From contig JAENRU010000468.1 in assembly GCA_016647705.1 (NCBI GenBank), positions 61,001 through 125,000 of the forward strand: 64,000 nt of DNA, read 5' to 3'. Numbering within the stretch: the first letter of the stretch is position 1; each line of letters starts with the position of its first letter. Made by a program: the position numbers and the translations under genes. The stretch is from Eucommia ulmoides. Taxonomy: Eukaryota; Streptophyta; Magnoliopsida; Garryales; Eucommiaceae. This document shows positions 10,585 through 22,404 of this stretch, in pieces. The notes beneath the pieces are model-generated. The model made no database searches. It saw nothing but the letters and a program-made list of their open reading frames with translations, and was not told where the DNA came from.

Positions 10585-12295
10585 TGATAGCGATTTTATT
10601 CGTCGTTACAATACCGTAAGTGCACAGGTCAAGTTTTAATAGTATGGGAAGAATAAGGTTTTTCGTATCCATAGGGATTGGTTTAAATTGTCATTAAGTA
10701 CCGCAATTATCGTAACTTAACTTTATTTAGGCGATCAAATTTTTTGGTTTTTATAAAAATAAACTAAAATAAATATAAATGCAAAAATAAAATAAAATAT
10801 GGATTATCTATGCAAGAATGTTTTAGGGGCTTGATTTCGTCTCGTTATTCTCATGTTTTCCTATTAAATAATTATTAGTGAATTCTGTTTATTCAATAAT
10901 CAAGGCCCTCATGCTATTGCTCTCTCACTACCTCTCCCGAGAATATGTAAACACTTCAATACTAATATCCCTATCAAGTATTTAGGTGAAAATATTTGTT
11001 AAACCTGACCTTATAGATTACGCAAGCTCTAAATATCTCCCAATCTATTTAAGCTTACATTATGTTTAACCTAAGTCTGAACCCGATATTACCTCTCTCG
11101 AGTGTCAAATCCCAAGTTCTCAATTCAACCAAAATACCGTATGTGAGCATAAATTAGAAGAATTAAGAAGGCAAAATCAATTGAATAGAAAACCTAGTTG
11201 GTAAATCTAGAACTTGATCACCTCCCGATTTTGCAAAATCCTAAATTCCCAACTAGATTACTTAGGTATTAATTTCTTCTTGGATTTACAACAACTTAAA
11301 TTATGCACTCCCAATTCCAGTTATGAATTCAATCTCTCCCGAGTATAAAATTCACAACCTAAAATCATCTAATTCATTGACCACATAAATCATACACATT
11401 AAGCCTAGGAGATTCATAAAATGGAATTAAAACTAATAATTAACAAAATAGTGTAAACGTGATTCAAACGAGACTACATCAATCCCTAGATTAAATTACG
11501 AACACAACATAGATAGATCTATAACCAATATTTTCAATAAAATCATAAATATAAACATGTTTGATACAATATTACAAATATGAAATTAAATCAAGATTAA
11601 AGGGAGAAGGGAAGAGAAAATGCTTATTGTGGGGTTGAGCTCCAAATCTTCAACTCCAAGTGCCAACAATGGTATTTTTCTCTTCAATTTTGCATCAAAT
11701 CGCTACCATCCGGGGTTTTCTCGCTCAAAATCGCCTCAAAATTGTGTTTTCCTCTCCCTAAAATCGCATCTTTCTCTCTCAATATAGTCTCCCCTTTGGT
11801 TTGAGCCAAAAATACGTATTTATAGGGTTGAAAGGTAGGGTTTTCAGGTTAAAGATGATGTATACGGTGCTACAGCATGCATTTTAACATGCTGCAACAT
11901 GCTATGGGTAGAAACCAGCCCATCAACACTTATGGGAAGGCACTGCAGCGCCTTTTTTTGCGTTGCAGCACACTTTGGACAACGTCGACATCTGATTCAT
12001 AATTTATCCGTAACTTTCTCGTCTAAACTCCGATTAAGATGATTTAAAAATATATGGAAATCTAAGATATAGATCTACAACTTCCATGTTTTGAGGTTTT
12101 ACAAAACCAGATTGAATCATGGTCAAACATGGTCTTGAAGTTACTGCACTTGTATACATTTTGCACCGTTTCTCCCATTTATTTGTAATCCAACAAAACA
12201 CAACAAAAACACACTAAACTAATAAAAATAATTGAAAACACACAAATATTTGAATCTAGAAGTACTTGATTCATTGGTAAATAAATCACTCATCA
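10585..12295 (-). mobile_element. 5' LTR of Athila-like element C (copy Z3)
   Basis: On the minus strand the 1711-base LTR starts TGATGAGTGATTTATTTACC at 12295 and ends CTATCA at 10585. Its start matches Z1 (TGAT-GGTG, then TACTTCTA). A TATA-like tataaatacg lies near 11813-11823 (minus). In place of the caccgc motifs of Z1 and Z2 it has repeated 'tgctgcaacatgct' motifs near 11870-11960. Confidence 0.7.
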
Positions 12296-13162
12296 GTTTT
12301 CAATTCCTATCTTTGATAACAGATGCGTTAAATTCCCATCTATGATAACGGATACATCAATTTCCCGTCTCTCATAATAGATGTGTCAAATTTCTATCTC
12401 TAATGATAGATGCATTAAATTCCTGTCTATAATGATGGATGCATTAAATTCCCATCTCTGATGGTGGATACGTTAAATTCCTGCCTCTGATATTGGACAC
12501 GTTAATTTTTCGTCTCTGATAACAGATGCGTTAAATTCCTATATCTAATGATGGATGCATCAAATTCCTATCTCTGATGATGGAAGCATCAAATTCTCAC
12601 CTCTAATAACAGATGCATTAGATTCATGTACCTGATGACGGATGCGTTAAATTTCCGCCTCTAATGACAGATGTGTTAAACTCATGTCTTTGGTGGCGCA
12701 CGCATTACCTTTTACTCTCATTTCCTACCTCTAATGGAGGACGCGTTGCTATTTACTTTTCCTTTCCCACCTCTGATGGCGGACGCGTTCGTTTAATACT
12801 TTTAAACCAAAGAGAGTCACCTAGACGTTTTCTTATCAATTTACTGCTTTCAGTGTTCCTCAGCTACCCTTGGTTCACTATTTACATTTCCTATTTGCGG
12901 TGTTCCTTAGTTGTCCTAGGCTCACTATTTAGATATACTTCTCCCGGTCAAACCCCGGGTTTCCATTTGTGTACTTATTGTCGTTGTTTTCCAAAGATAC
13001 TTTAGAAAATACCATTTTCATTTCCTTACCTATCAAAATCTAATATGGACTACTCTAGGTTAGGTTCCTTTAAATTTTGTATCTCGTGGAGCAAAATATT
13101 TGTGTCTTATGTCTTTGTCATTTTGTCATTATAAGTAAACTCGCATGACAAACTAGGGCACC
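12296..13162 (+). mobile_element. 3' untranslated interior of an Ogre/Tat-like element
   Basis: No coding sequence is visible. The stretch starts with a 29-base tandem repeat and ends in a purine tract (aactagggcacc) directly before a tatagacaccacattttgtc sequence, which resembles the TGTAGACACCCCATTTTG start of Tat-group LTRs. The rest of the interior was displaced by the insertion of element C at 12295. Confidence 0.45.
12304..12796 (+). repeat. 29-base minisatellite, about 16-17 degenerate copies
   Basis: The unit is close to atgatggatgcattaaatt followed by cccatctctg, 29 bases. It repeats from about 12304 to 12680 with substitutions but almost constant length, then in more diverged form with cacgcgtt-like cores to about 12796. 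Direct repeats without unique spacers exclude a CRISPR-like arrangement. Confidence 0.85.
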
Positions 13163-14263
13163 TATAGACACCACATTTTGTCTCACTCATTTAATTTTCA
13201 AAAGTATAAGGTCAAAAGTGCAAATTCGGACAAACTTTAAACCAAGATTTAGAGGGAATGAGTTTTTGCCTTAGATTATGTTTCATACTAAGAAGATAAA
13301 ACACATAAAAAACTCATAAAATCGTCAATTCGATCGAACTTCGGTATAAACAAAAGTTTCAGGTCAATTTTAAAATTTCTAAAAGTTAATGAGGACTAAA
13401 ATGACAAGATTAAAAGGGTTTCTCTTTATATCACTTTTAATATGCTTAATTCAGTTTCTACCCTTTAATTTGAGAAAAATTCACCAATCACAATTACTTC
13501 ACGTTTTGACCCCTGAAACTTTTGTTTTCACCAATTTTGTCAAATTGACAGCCAAAAATATTAGTTTAATTAAATATTTAAAGTTTTAATTTCCTAAGTC
13601 AAGTAATAAAGCCTTGATTAGGCAAAAGGGTGCCCAAGACACCAAGCTTACTAAGAGCGCACCTTTTAAAACCTAAGAAGAAGTATAAGATTCCTCTACA
13701 GGAGTACTCTTAGCCAAATCAGGAGCTTCCCAAGAAATATATTCATTTAATATCAAGCATTAAATGATGATCTTATGGAATATTTTCTCTATATATTATC
13801 ATCATTACTATGGAATATCATCATGTCTAATCTAGCTTAGTAGGCCCCTATCAATCAAGACCATTAAATAGCATTTAATGTGGCCATTAATGACAAGCAT
13901 TAATTAAGAAATATTATGGAAAGATTTTGCTCCATAGTTACTCATCATTAGAGAATATCATCATTAGCTATAGGGTATCATTGCCTAAAACTAGTTTAAG
14001 TAGCCCCCATCAATCAAAAACATTCAAAAACAATAAATGGCATTTAATGAGATCATTAATATCATGCATTAATTAGGAAATCTTATAGAAATATTTTGCT
14101 CAAAAATATATTCATTGAGAAAATATCATCGTTACCTAGCATAGCTTAGTAGCCTCTCATCATTCTATAGCATTAAATAGCATTCAATGGCATTGAATAG
14201 TCATTAAATGACCATTTAATGCAGGCTAAGTAAGCTTGCTTATTGGGGAATACGCAGGCATGC

Positions 14264-14300
14264 CTTTGCCTATAAAGGCAGCCTATTTTCATAAGGAACA
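14264..14300 (+). promoter_or_regulatory. Probable core promoter of the element H LTR
   Basis: A TATA-like ctataaaggc starts at 14268 and is followed about 30 bases later by the start expected for LTR transcripts, in front of a CT-rich stretch (14315-14330). This is the usual place for the U3/R border in Tat-group LTRs. The transcript start itself cannot be seen. Confidence 0.4.
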
Positions 14301-15633
14301 TACACTGATCACCTATTCTCTCTCTCTAATATCGAAAACCTCTCGCGGGTTTCCTTGATTTCCTAAGCTTTCCATTTCTCAAACACCTAAAACATCTTCC
14401 ATAAACCTCTCAAAATGTGATCTTGACACTCTTCTACAAAGAGTTCAAGAAACTTCTTAAGAATAACTAATTAAAGAAGGGGAATAAGTTAAAGAAGGAA
14501 AAGAAAGAAACATTATTGAGGGAAAGACTACTCCTTTAAGTTAGGTAAGTTTCCTTAAACCTCTATTAACTTTGTTTGTTTGTTTTCTTTTGGTTCTTTG
14601 TACATATTCTCTTTTGTTTACCTTTTATTGTGTTTTGTTTTGTACATATTGTACATAATGTCTTTGTTTTGTGTCAATAACAACAAGAAGTCTTGGTATA
14701 CATAGCATCTTTGGCATGGCCCTACGTCTCAGGCTGTGGACTGGTACCCCTATATATGTAAGCTTAGATCATGGATTAACCCTACATCTCAGATCATGGA
14801 CTGGAACCCTGTATATATTACTATGTCTAAGCCCTTATGACTAAAAGGTAGAATAAAGGAAAACCCTCTATTTCTGTAACGACCCGGTTTCCTAAGGCCG
14901 CCACTCGATTTCTCCCTTTTCGTTTTTACGGAAAAGTACAAGTAAAAGAGAAACCACTCCACTACCATGCTTCTGCTGCGCTACTATGATAAAATTAATA
15001 ATTAGAATGACCTCCACAGCTATTGCTCAACTAATAATAAATATTCACTAAATATCAATTGACATAAATATTAATATTTACTAATTTAAAATTCAACTAT
15101 ATCTATCCAACTTTTCTATAACACTACAAAAGTTTGAACCTCTGATTACCAACGACTGCTCTAACAGCCTACTCCATCACTCTATTTAATGCCAGTAGTG
15201 GACCCGCTTCTATTTGGAGTACCTGAAATAAAATATTTTATCAGTGTATTTTCTTCATAATATAAAAATAATTTACGAATCAAGCATAGTTATCAAACAC
15301 CACTTTTCAAAATATAAATATAACCGTAGTAATACTTTCCAAAACAAAATATAACTACACTGAAAAGTATCAAAATCACATTTATCATCAAGATATAGAA
15401 ATTGAATATAAATCAACCAATCAAATCACTTTGATATAATAAAATACCAGAAACATACTTCCCTACTAGTCATAGGATCATTTCACCTCATGTTCGGGAG
15501 TTATAACAGTACCGTAATCCGTACAACTATGCAATCTAAGGTTGCCATCAATATTAGGGCCATTCAATATCTCTGATGGTAGGAGTCAACACGTGGTATA
15601 AACCACCATATCATGATGATGATAATCATCGTC

Positions 15634-15636
15634 AAT

Positions 15637-15677
<41 letters not shown>

Positions 15678-15678
15678 C
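15634..15678 (+). repeat. (AAC)n microsatellite
   Basis: Fifteen near-perfect AAC/ACA units inside the solo LTR. The same place in related LTR copies carries shorter versions (for example 24578-24592 and 32795-32825), so the expansion is specific to this copy. Confidence 0.9.
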
Positions 15679-16114
15679 CTGCACGATTTACCCTCCTATT
15701 AGGTCACAATACAACGTCCTACAGGACATGCCCTCCTGCTAGGACCAACAACATCCTGCAGGACATACCCTCATGTCGGGACCACACTGTGGCATAGTCG
15801 GATAATAATAAAAATCATTTTTCATAATCAACTTCTTACTTGATTAATCTAAAGTTATAATAACGTCTATTTTAATAAATCTTTTTTTTTTCACAATTTA
15901 GTACGAAAATATAATTTGACAATTTACATAGAAGATAGTACACTCACCTCAATATTTGTACAGCTATTATACTATTGCCGTAATACTGACATAGTTGGCA
16001 TCGCTTGTGAACCTAACATTGACAGGGTCTAAACTAAGAATTTAACTAAATAAATCTAATATTATATGAAATGCATGACACTAAATGCAATCTTTCTCAT
16101 TCCAATTTTTTCAA

Positions 16115-16115
16115 T

Positions 16116-16206
<91 letters not shown>

Positions 16207-16233
16207 GTGTGTTAAGCACGCGCGCGCGCGCGC
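16115..16233 (+). repeat. (AT)n-(GT)n-(CG)n compound microsatellite
   Basis: An AT run passes into about 40 GT units with few interruptions and ends in eight CG units (16218-16233). The alternating purine-pyrimidine order favours left-handed DNA. It creates a spurious valine/cysteine reading frame. Confidence 0.95.
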
Positions 16234-16690
16234 ACCTTTATATAGATATATATACTAACACTTACATGAGAAAGTGAACTAGAGAGAGAGAAAAAAAAAG
16301 GACAAAATGAAGGCTTGGTGAAAACACACACATATTGTAAGACCTAATTTTTGCACATGCATAATTTTTATTTGCATTTTAGAACATTTTGAAAAATAAT
16401 GGGGTTCATTGTGGTATTTAAATTTTACCTTAAAATTTTTAGGGGTTAATATGCTAATTTTAATTTTGACTTTTAAAAGTTTTGGGATTATTATGATATT
16501 TAAAGTATAATTTTTAAATAATTTGAGAATAGTTTGTATAAATAAATTTTTGATATATCAAACTTATAAATGCATGTGTGTGTTGTGTCAAGATATCAAG
16601 AAGCCAATACTTAAAACATGAATTGTGTCTAAAACTTTAATAAGTCACGTGTATTTTCCTCTTTTTCCATTTCTATATATATATTTGCTC

Positions 16691-16821
16691 TCTTTTACAC
16701 TCTCTCTCTCTCTCTCTCTCTCTCTCGTTCTCTTAATTCTTTTGTTGGTCATCTTTCAAATAGTTTTTTTTTTTTTGTCATCTCTCAACTTGGAAGGTAC
16801 AATTACTTAACTTCTTTTCAT

Positions 16822-16868
<47 letters not shown>
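16691..16868 (+). repeat. (CT)n and (AT)n microsatellites
   Basis: A CT run at about 16691-16726 and an AT run at 16824-16868 inside the LTR. Confidence 0.9.
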
Positions 16869-16871
<3 letters not shown>

Positions 16872-18166
16872 TAAAGTAAATTATAAATTTAAGGAAAATT
16901 TGCCCAAAAGTCTCATCCCACAAAAACACCACTTTATAGAGTCCTGTAACAATAATTTTTTTACACATGAGATGGTCCTTAGAAAGTTATTTTTAGAATC
17001 TTGGGACCTCTCAAAAAGTTTTCCTAAATTTAATTAGAATGATATTTTTGGTATTTTATTACCTAGTAAAATATTGTTAATAGTTAGTTAGTATTTTTCT
17101 TTGTAGTTATATTATTAGTTGATAAATGTAACTATAATATTTTAGTTGTACAATTAAAATTGGTTTAAGAATCTGAGACGTAAAATTTTAGTAAATTTTA
17201 TAAAATTAAGGAAATTTGGAAATGGAAAAGAATTATATTTTAGTATCACGCATTACATTGCATATTAAATTTATTTAGATAAATTCTTAATTTAGACCTT
17301 GTCGTGATTAGGTTTACAAGCAAGGCCGACTTCATTAGTGTTACGACGGTAGTGTGAAAAACAGTGTAACTATCAAGGTGAATGTATTGTCTTCTATGTA
17401 AATTGTTTGATTATATTTTAGTATTAAATAGTGAAAAATAAAATATTTATTAAAATTGATTTTTTATAACGTTAGATGGATCAAGTAAAAAGTTGAATGT
17501 GGGAACTGGTTTTTATTATTATACCTATATGTCATAGTGTGATCCCGACAGGAGGACATGTTCTACAGGATGTTTTTGTGTTGTGACATGATAGGAGGGC
17601 AAGTCCTACAGGTAGTGGTTGTTGTTTTTGCTGTTGTGGCTATTGTTGTTGTTGTTGACGATAATGATTATCATCATGATATGGTGGTTTATACCATGTG
17701 TTGACTCGTACTATTGGAGATATTGAATGGCCCTAGCATTGATAACAACCTTAGATTGCACAATTGTACATGTTATGGGACCGTTATAACTCCCGATCGT
17801 GAGGTGAAACGATCCTATGGCTAGTAAGAAAGTATATTTTTGATTTTATAGAAGTGATTTAATTGGCTGATTTATATTCGGTTACTATTTGTTGATGATA
17901 TTTGTGAAATTTGATACAATTTGTGCAGTTATATTTTGATTTGAAAAATATCACAGTGGGTATAATTTGTTTGGAAAGTGAATTCTGCTAAATGCTTTTG
18001 ATCCATAAATTATTTTTATATTATGAAGACAATACACCGATAAAATATTCTGTCTCAGGTACCTCTGCTAGAGATGAGTCCACTACTGGTGCTAGGTGGA
18101 GTTAGAAGAGGTAGCGGATTTTATTTTGAAAGATGTCAATACTAGCTGTTGGGAGTGAGCAGTTAA

Positions 18167-18640
18167 GGTGGCGTTTGGTTAGTGTTCCCACTTTTCTGAA
18201 CCCAACTGGAATGGGTTGAGTTGAGTTGAATTGGGTTGGGTTGAGAATTTTGGGAACAGAATTACGTTTGGTAACGACAATTTTTGTTTTGTGCTGAGAA
18301 CAAAATGTGTTTGGTAACGATTTTATCCTAAAACTAATTTTTTTTTTTTGAATTTTTTTTTGTTTGGTGGTGGCTGGACGGCGGCGGCAGACGGCGGCGG
18401 GTGGTGGTCGGCCGGCAGATGAAGTCGGAAGTTGAGAACTTTGGGTTGAGTTTTTTGGGCACAAAAAGAAACAACTTTTTTTTGTTTCTGGTTTCTTTAG
18501 GATTTTGAGAATCAATTCCTAGTTTTTGGGTTGAGTTGGGTTGAGTTTTGTGTTTGCCAAATGCATTCCCAAAAATCAAACTCAAAATTTTTGGGTTGGG
18601 TTGGGTTGAGTTTGGTTGGGAACACTAACCAAACGGGGCC
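18167..18640. mobile_element. Harbinger/Tourist-like MITE (V1)
   Basis: The 474-base element has inverted ends ggtggcgtttggttagtgtt and (complement of the right end) ggccccgtttggttagtgtt, and is flanked by TAA on both sides (18164-18166, 18641-18643). Ends of the G-G-x-x-x-CGTTTGG type with a three-base T-A-A duplication fit PIF/Harbinger. Its centre (18370-18420) is a GC-rich, cggcggcgg-like insert. Related copies are 48499-49050 and 63084 onward. Confidence 0.8.
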
Positions 18641-19960
18641 TAAATTCTTTTTGTAATTTTGTTATGAAATAGTTGTTTTAGGATAACTGCTGAATATTTT
18701 GAGGTGGTAAAATATCTATATCTTTTTTCTTTTTGAAAATTCATATCAGCAAATAGTTGATGATGAATGTGGTTGGTCGGGTGACATCAAGTCGATGTCA
18801 CGCCCGACCTCAGACGTTAGGGCCCGGGGTGGGGTGTGATACATATATAGATGGAAAACAAGATTCATCTCAACCCATTTTTTTATACATTTTTTTTTCT
18901 TGGCTTCCACGTTCCCTCCCCATCATTTCTTCATGTTAAGATAGCTTCATCAAAAAAAATGCACTCATAATTTCATTTTTTTTTATCTCAATTCCAATGG
19001 ATAAGAATGGAAGGATATTTTTATTTTAATTACATATGTAACCCCAAGACACTGTTATAAATATTTATTCAACCCTCAAATTCTTAAAAGTAAATTTCTA
19101 AATTTCATATTAACACCTAAAACTTTTGAAAATCAAATTAAAACAAAATTAATATAATTAATCATTTTTTTATATTAAGTTTTTAAATATCATAATGACC
19201 CCCTAAAAACTTTTAAAGTGAAATTTAAGACACAAATAGTTTCTAAAGATTATAAAATACAATGAAAATATGCACACGCAAAATGAGATCTTACAATTTC
19301 TTCAGGGATAAGTGTGTGTTTTCTTCATAAACATTTCATCCTTCTTAGTTACGAGTACGACTGGCACTTATATCTATATTTTTTTTTCCTTTTAACTACC
19401 AAAATTTAACAATAATATTAAACTTCTCTAAGCAAGTAAGTTTCGTTGGAGTGTTCTTAACAAGAATCAAATTTGCAGATTATTACCATTTGTGTCATGT
19501 TGTGTTCTTACTTTTTCTTAAATAAACAAAAAGAACTAAAAAATAAAAAAGAGAAAAATAGTTTTCACACAATAAGTTCTCTACATGAGTAGTACTTTGT
19601 GTTTTACTCTTAAAATAAATATTAGTCTTTTCTAAATAATCTTTACAAATAAATATTTTTATATAATTTGTTTTACAATAAAACTTTTGCTTGTTTTTGT
19701 TATGTTTTTATTACTTAAACATGGTTTTCCACACTCTAATAAAAATGTTTTCTTAAACTTATTTATATCTTTTTCTTTTGTTTTAGAATACAAATTAGTT
19801 TTGTCAAGTCAAGCTTTAAACAAATAAAATTCCCCCTGAGGCTAAATTTGTCAATTCTTCCATAATTGATAGGCGATCTAAAAGGAGGACATTTGTCCTT
19901 TATTTTTAATCTGTTTTATCTGTTGTTGCTTTTCTTAAAGGTTTTTTTTTTCTTATTTTC

Positions 19961-20401
19961 TTGCATAAAATAAAGGAAAAATTATTGTTTACTCCCAAAA
20001 TAAATTATTGTTCACAGTTTATTCCCACCAACTTTTTCTTACACCATTTACTCCCATCACTGACAATTCTTGCACCGATTAGTCCCCTTTCCAAACATGA
20101 CCGCACAATGAGATTACCGAAATTCCCTCCCGTGATTTGCGCTTTGTCAACCTTGAAGAACAACATCGACGGGCTCTACTTTCCTATGGTAGAGGAACAA
20201 CGTCGAAGGGCTCTCGATTTTTTGGCGCGCTCTGCTGGGGACGCCATTGCCAAAGCTTCGGCCAGTAGAGACCTTGGCATTGACGTCTTCTTGGTGATTC
20301 CATCTCTTTGTGAATACCTGATTCAAACCACTCTTTGTCGCAGGGTTCTTCGTCAGATTCGATTCGTTCATACTGTCGGAATTGCTTCGGAGCTTCGTTG
20401 A
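19961..20401 (+). CDS. Short open frame in the transposon-like block, unknown product
   Basis: The frame could encode 146 residues; only the part after about residue 50 (from the methionine at 20109) lies in higher-GC sequence unlike its surroundings. That part reads CALSTLKNNIDGLYFPMVEE and RRALDFLARSAGDAIAKASA, with no domain I recognise. The ATG at 19961 lies outside the element border, so it is unlikely to be the true start. It could be a captured host exon, a small transposon-encoded protein or chance. A minus-strand frame of similar length overlaps it. Confidence 0.2.
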   Translation: MHKIKEKLLFTPKINYCSQFIPTNFFLHHLLPSLTILAPISPLSKHDRTMRLPKFPPVICALSTLKNNIDGLYFPMVEEQRRRALDFLARSAGDAIAKASASRDLGIDVFLVIPSLCEYLIQTTLCRRVLRQIRFVHTVGIASELR

Positions 20402-21215
20402 TCTGCTCCTTCGATTGTGGTCTGCTCTTTTGATTCATCTTTGATTCCTTCGTTAGAGATTCATGGAATAATTACACGAGTTTTTGATAATATTTCAAAA
20501 GGAGTTTTGAAGATTTGGAGACCATACCGAAGACGATTACAAGAGCTTTGGAGACCATACCGAATTGGTATGCTATTTTGAATTAAAGGAGCTTTTGATA
20601 ATAGAATACGTGCCAGCTTGATATTTTCATCGATTATTGCAACAGTGTATGCCAGCTTGCATGAACAATTATACTTTTCACCCCATAGTTTGTAGTTTAT
20701 TGATTGTAGCCTGCAAAAGATCTAAAAATTGCTTGTGTGTTACAAGTGATATTACATTCAACATTCTCAGGTGTTGAATATAACATTTTATGGTTTTTAA
20801 CCATGGATACATAAAGCAAGAGAACAATTGATGTTACATTCAACATTCACAAGTGTTGAATATAATATTCACGCATAATACGATCTATAAAAATATGAGA
20901 ACAATTAATATTACATTCAATATCCACAAGTGTTGAATCTAACATCGTTAAAAAAAATTGATGTTATATTCAACATCCACATGAGAGATATTTTGGTCAG
21001 AAAAAGTTATCATCAAATAAAAAATAAAAAATATATATATAAAAAAAGAACAATTGATGTTACATTCAATATCCACAAATGTTGAATGTTACATTAATAT
21101 CCACATGAGGGGTATTTTGGTCAAAAGAAGAAAAAATGAGTTATTGATGCAAAAAAAAAAAAAAGTGATAGGCTTGATCGATAATTTCTTCTGCATTTTG
21201 GGAGTTAATGGTGCA
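19981..21215. mobile_element. Probable non-autonomous DNA transposon with inverted ends
   Basis: The left end reads attattgtttactcccaaaa and the right end, complemented, reads accattaactcccaaaatgc, sharing ACTCCCAAAAT in inverted order. The block between has a short open frame and a series of palindromic repeats. A further internal pair is 'ccgaaattccctcc' at 20117 and 'ggggtattttggtc' at 21106. It interrupts the Ogre-like LTR. The target duplication was not found, so superfamily (MULE-like is one option) is open. Confidence 0.45.
20736..21112. repeat. Series of five palindromic repeats
   Basis: Units of about 40 bases, built around ttacattcaaca(n)tgttgaatataa, occur at about 20750, 20830, 20910, 20965 and 21055. 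Each is an imperfect hairpin with the arms attcaaca/tgttgaat. Spacing ranges from 55 to 95 bases. The fourth copy has lost its second arm. Confidence 0.75.
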
Positions 21216-21511
21216 TGCCCCTAAAATAAACATAAAAGACAAAAAATATTTTAAAACGGAAATTAGTGTGTTAACCGAAACCGAAGGAAATTACTTGCAC
21301 TAGTTTGATCTTAAAGATTCATTTAAACTTAGGTACATCTTTGGACAGGTGTCTTGGGGTGTCTAACACCTTCCCTGAGTATAACTGAACCCCAAACTTG
21401 AAAGAAATCTCTAGATAAGATGAATCATTTTTTCGAGTCAAAATTTGGGTCATTCTTAAATAAATGATTTTAAAAATCCCTGTGACCTAGCACACCATTT
21501 AACTCAATGCA

Positions 21512-21620
21512 AAGTGGAGACTCCATTTTTAAACAAATCCCAGCCCAAAGAAGTTTTCAAAATTGGTGCCTAGAAAAGTCCCTGAAACTGTTTTTTCCAA
21601 AATGAACAGATTTTAAGGAT
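21512..21620 (+). mobile_element. Primer binding site and start of the element H interior
   Basis: The LTR end aatgca is followed by aagtggagactccatttttaa. Ogre/Tat elements usually have a TGGCGACTCC primer binding site here; one base differs. Only about 100 bases of leader can be assigned before unrelated sequence begins. Confidence 0.6.
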
Positions 21621-22209
21621 TTTGAGAGGGAGAAAACCAAATCATGTTTTCCTCTTCTCTTGTTTTTTCTCTTTTCCAAAATCCAGGGTGTGTCAATAGG
21701 GACCGTCGTCATTGTTTGTCAGCTTGCCATCACCATCCATCTATATCTGAAACTGTCATCTTCTCGTGCTCATGGAAAATTTACAACCGTAATCTAGATC
21801 TGAAATTTGCAACCACCGTCCAGATCTGAAACCATCATCTAGATCTGCAACCGCCATTGTCGTTCGTTATTTTTATGGTATTCTATCTTTCTCTCTCTCC
21901 CTCTTCCATAGATCTAGATTTTCATATCTGATTTGAAATTTTTAGATCTAGAAATTCTAGATCTAAATTGGATTTCGTCGTGGCGAACCAATTCATTCTC
22001 ACTTTTGTTTTTTAGGTTTTTTTAGATTTAGTCTTCCAGGTTTCCATATCGAGATTGTTGTTATGGTGGTCGTGGTGGTGGTTGTCTTTCTCGATACTGT
22101 CATGATATTTGTCGTTGTTAATGAGGTTGGTGGTTGGCCTCTAGATCTAAAATTTTAAGATCTAGATTTCCAGATCTGAACTCGCCATTCCAAAATCTGA
22201 AATATTTGA
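21621..22209. other. Unassigned AT-rich stretch with repeated agatct motifs
   Basis: No gene, LTR or inverted end was recognised. The words agatctg and agatcta recur about fourteen times between 21795 and 22195, with ccgt/ccgcc stretches between, as in the 5' untranslated part of some plant LINEs or in a gene leader. It may belong to the interior of element H. Confidence 0.3.
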
Positions 22210-22404
22210 GTTAACATTCACACAGAAGTGTGAAATTTTGCTAAGTGAACTGAATTTTTGTTCTGAAATATTGAGTGAACGTGTGAAGTATTTGTTGAGT
22301 GCAATATTGAGTGAACTGAAATATTGAGTAAATATTCACACAAAATGTATGAACTCTTTGTTGAGTGAATTGAAATATTGGGTAAACATTCAAACAGACG
22401 TGTG
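22210..22404 (+). repeat. Minisatellite, left part (continues at 42135-42275)
   Basis: Degenerate units built on 'gttgagtgaactgaaatatt' and 'gagtaaatattcacaca' repeat about every 55-65 bases. The same repeats resume at 42135, after the W-family LTR. The two halves were one array before that LTR inserted. Confidence 0.75.

Larger units (their letters stand above)
16336..18843 (+). mobile_element. LTR of family X in opposite orientation (L2), inserted in L1
   Basis: It starts TGTAAGACCTAATTTTTGC and ends GTGTGATACA, a mirror image of its host LTR and of the copy at 23905-25518. The flanks catat (16331-16335) and tatat (18844-18848) fit a target duplication with one difference. No interior is seen, so it is probably a solo LTR. 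It contains CT and AT microsatellites (16691-16726, 16824-16868) and a MITE (18167-18640). Confidence 0.75.
14875..19295 (-). mobile_element. Solo LTR of family X (L1), itself interrupted
   Basis: It runs from tgtaacgacccggtttcc to gagatcttaca and is flanked on both sides by ATTTC (14870-14874 and 19296-19300), a perfect 5-base target duplication. No interior is present, so it is a solo LTR made by LTR-LTR recombination. By comparison with copies that have adjacent polypurine tracts, transcription would run on the minus strand. Without the insertion at 16336-18843 it is about 1.9 kb. Further relatives are 23905-25518 and 32119-40131. Confidence 0.85.
13163..21511 (+). mobile_element. Ogre/Tat-like LTR, split by later insertions (element H)
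   Basis: The left part (13163-14869) starts tatagacaccacattttg and carries a TATA-like ctataaaggc at 14268. The right part (19296-19980 and about 21216-21511) ends with the block 'tgtcttggggtgtctaacaccttccc...tgacctagcacacc...aactcaatgca', which is characteristic of Ogre/Tat LTR ends. A solo LTR (14875-19295, with ATTTC duplicated) and a small element with inverted ends (19981-21215) interrupt it. A purine tract precedes it and a primer binding site follows it. Confidence 0.65.

Noticed and set aside
12304-12796. CRISPR-like regular repeats
   Set aside because: Contiguous 29-base tandem units without unique spacers, in a plant genome, with no cas genes.
16071-16277. Open frame with valine/cysteine repeats
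   Set aside because: Translation of a dinucleotide microsatellite.
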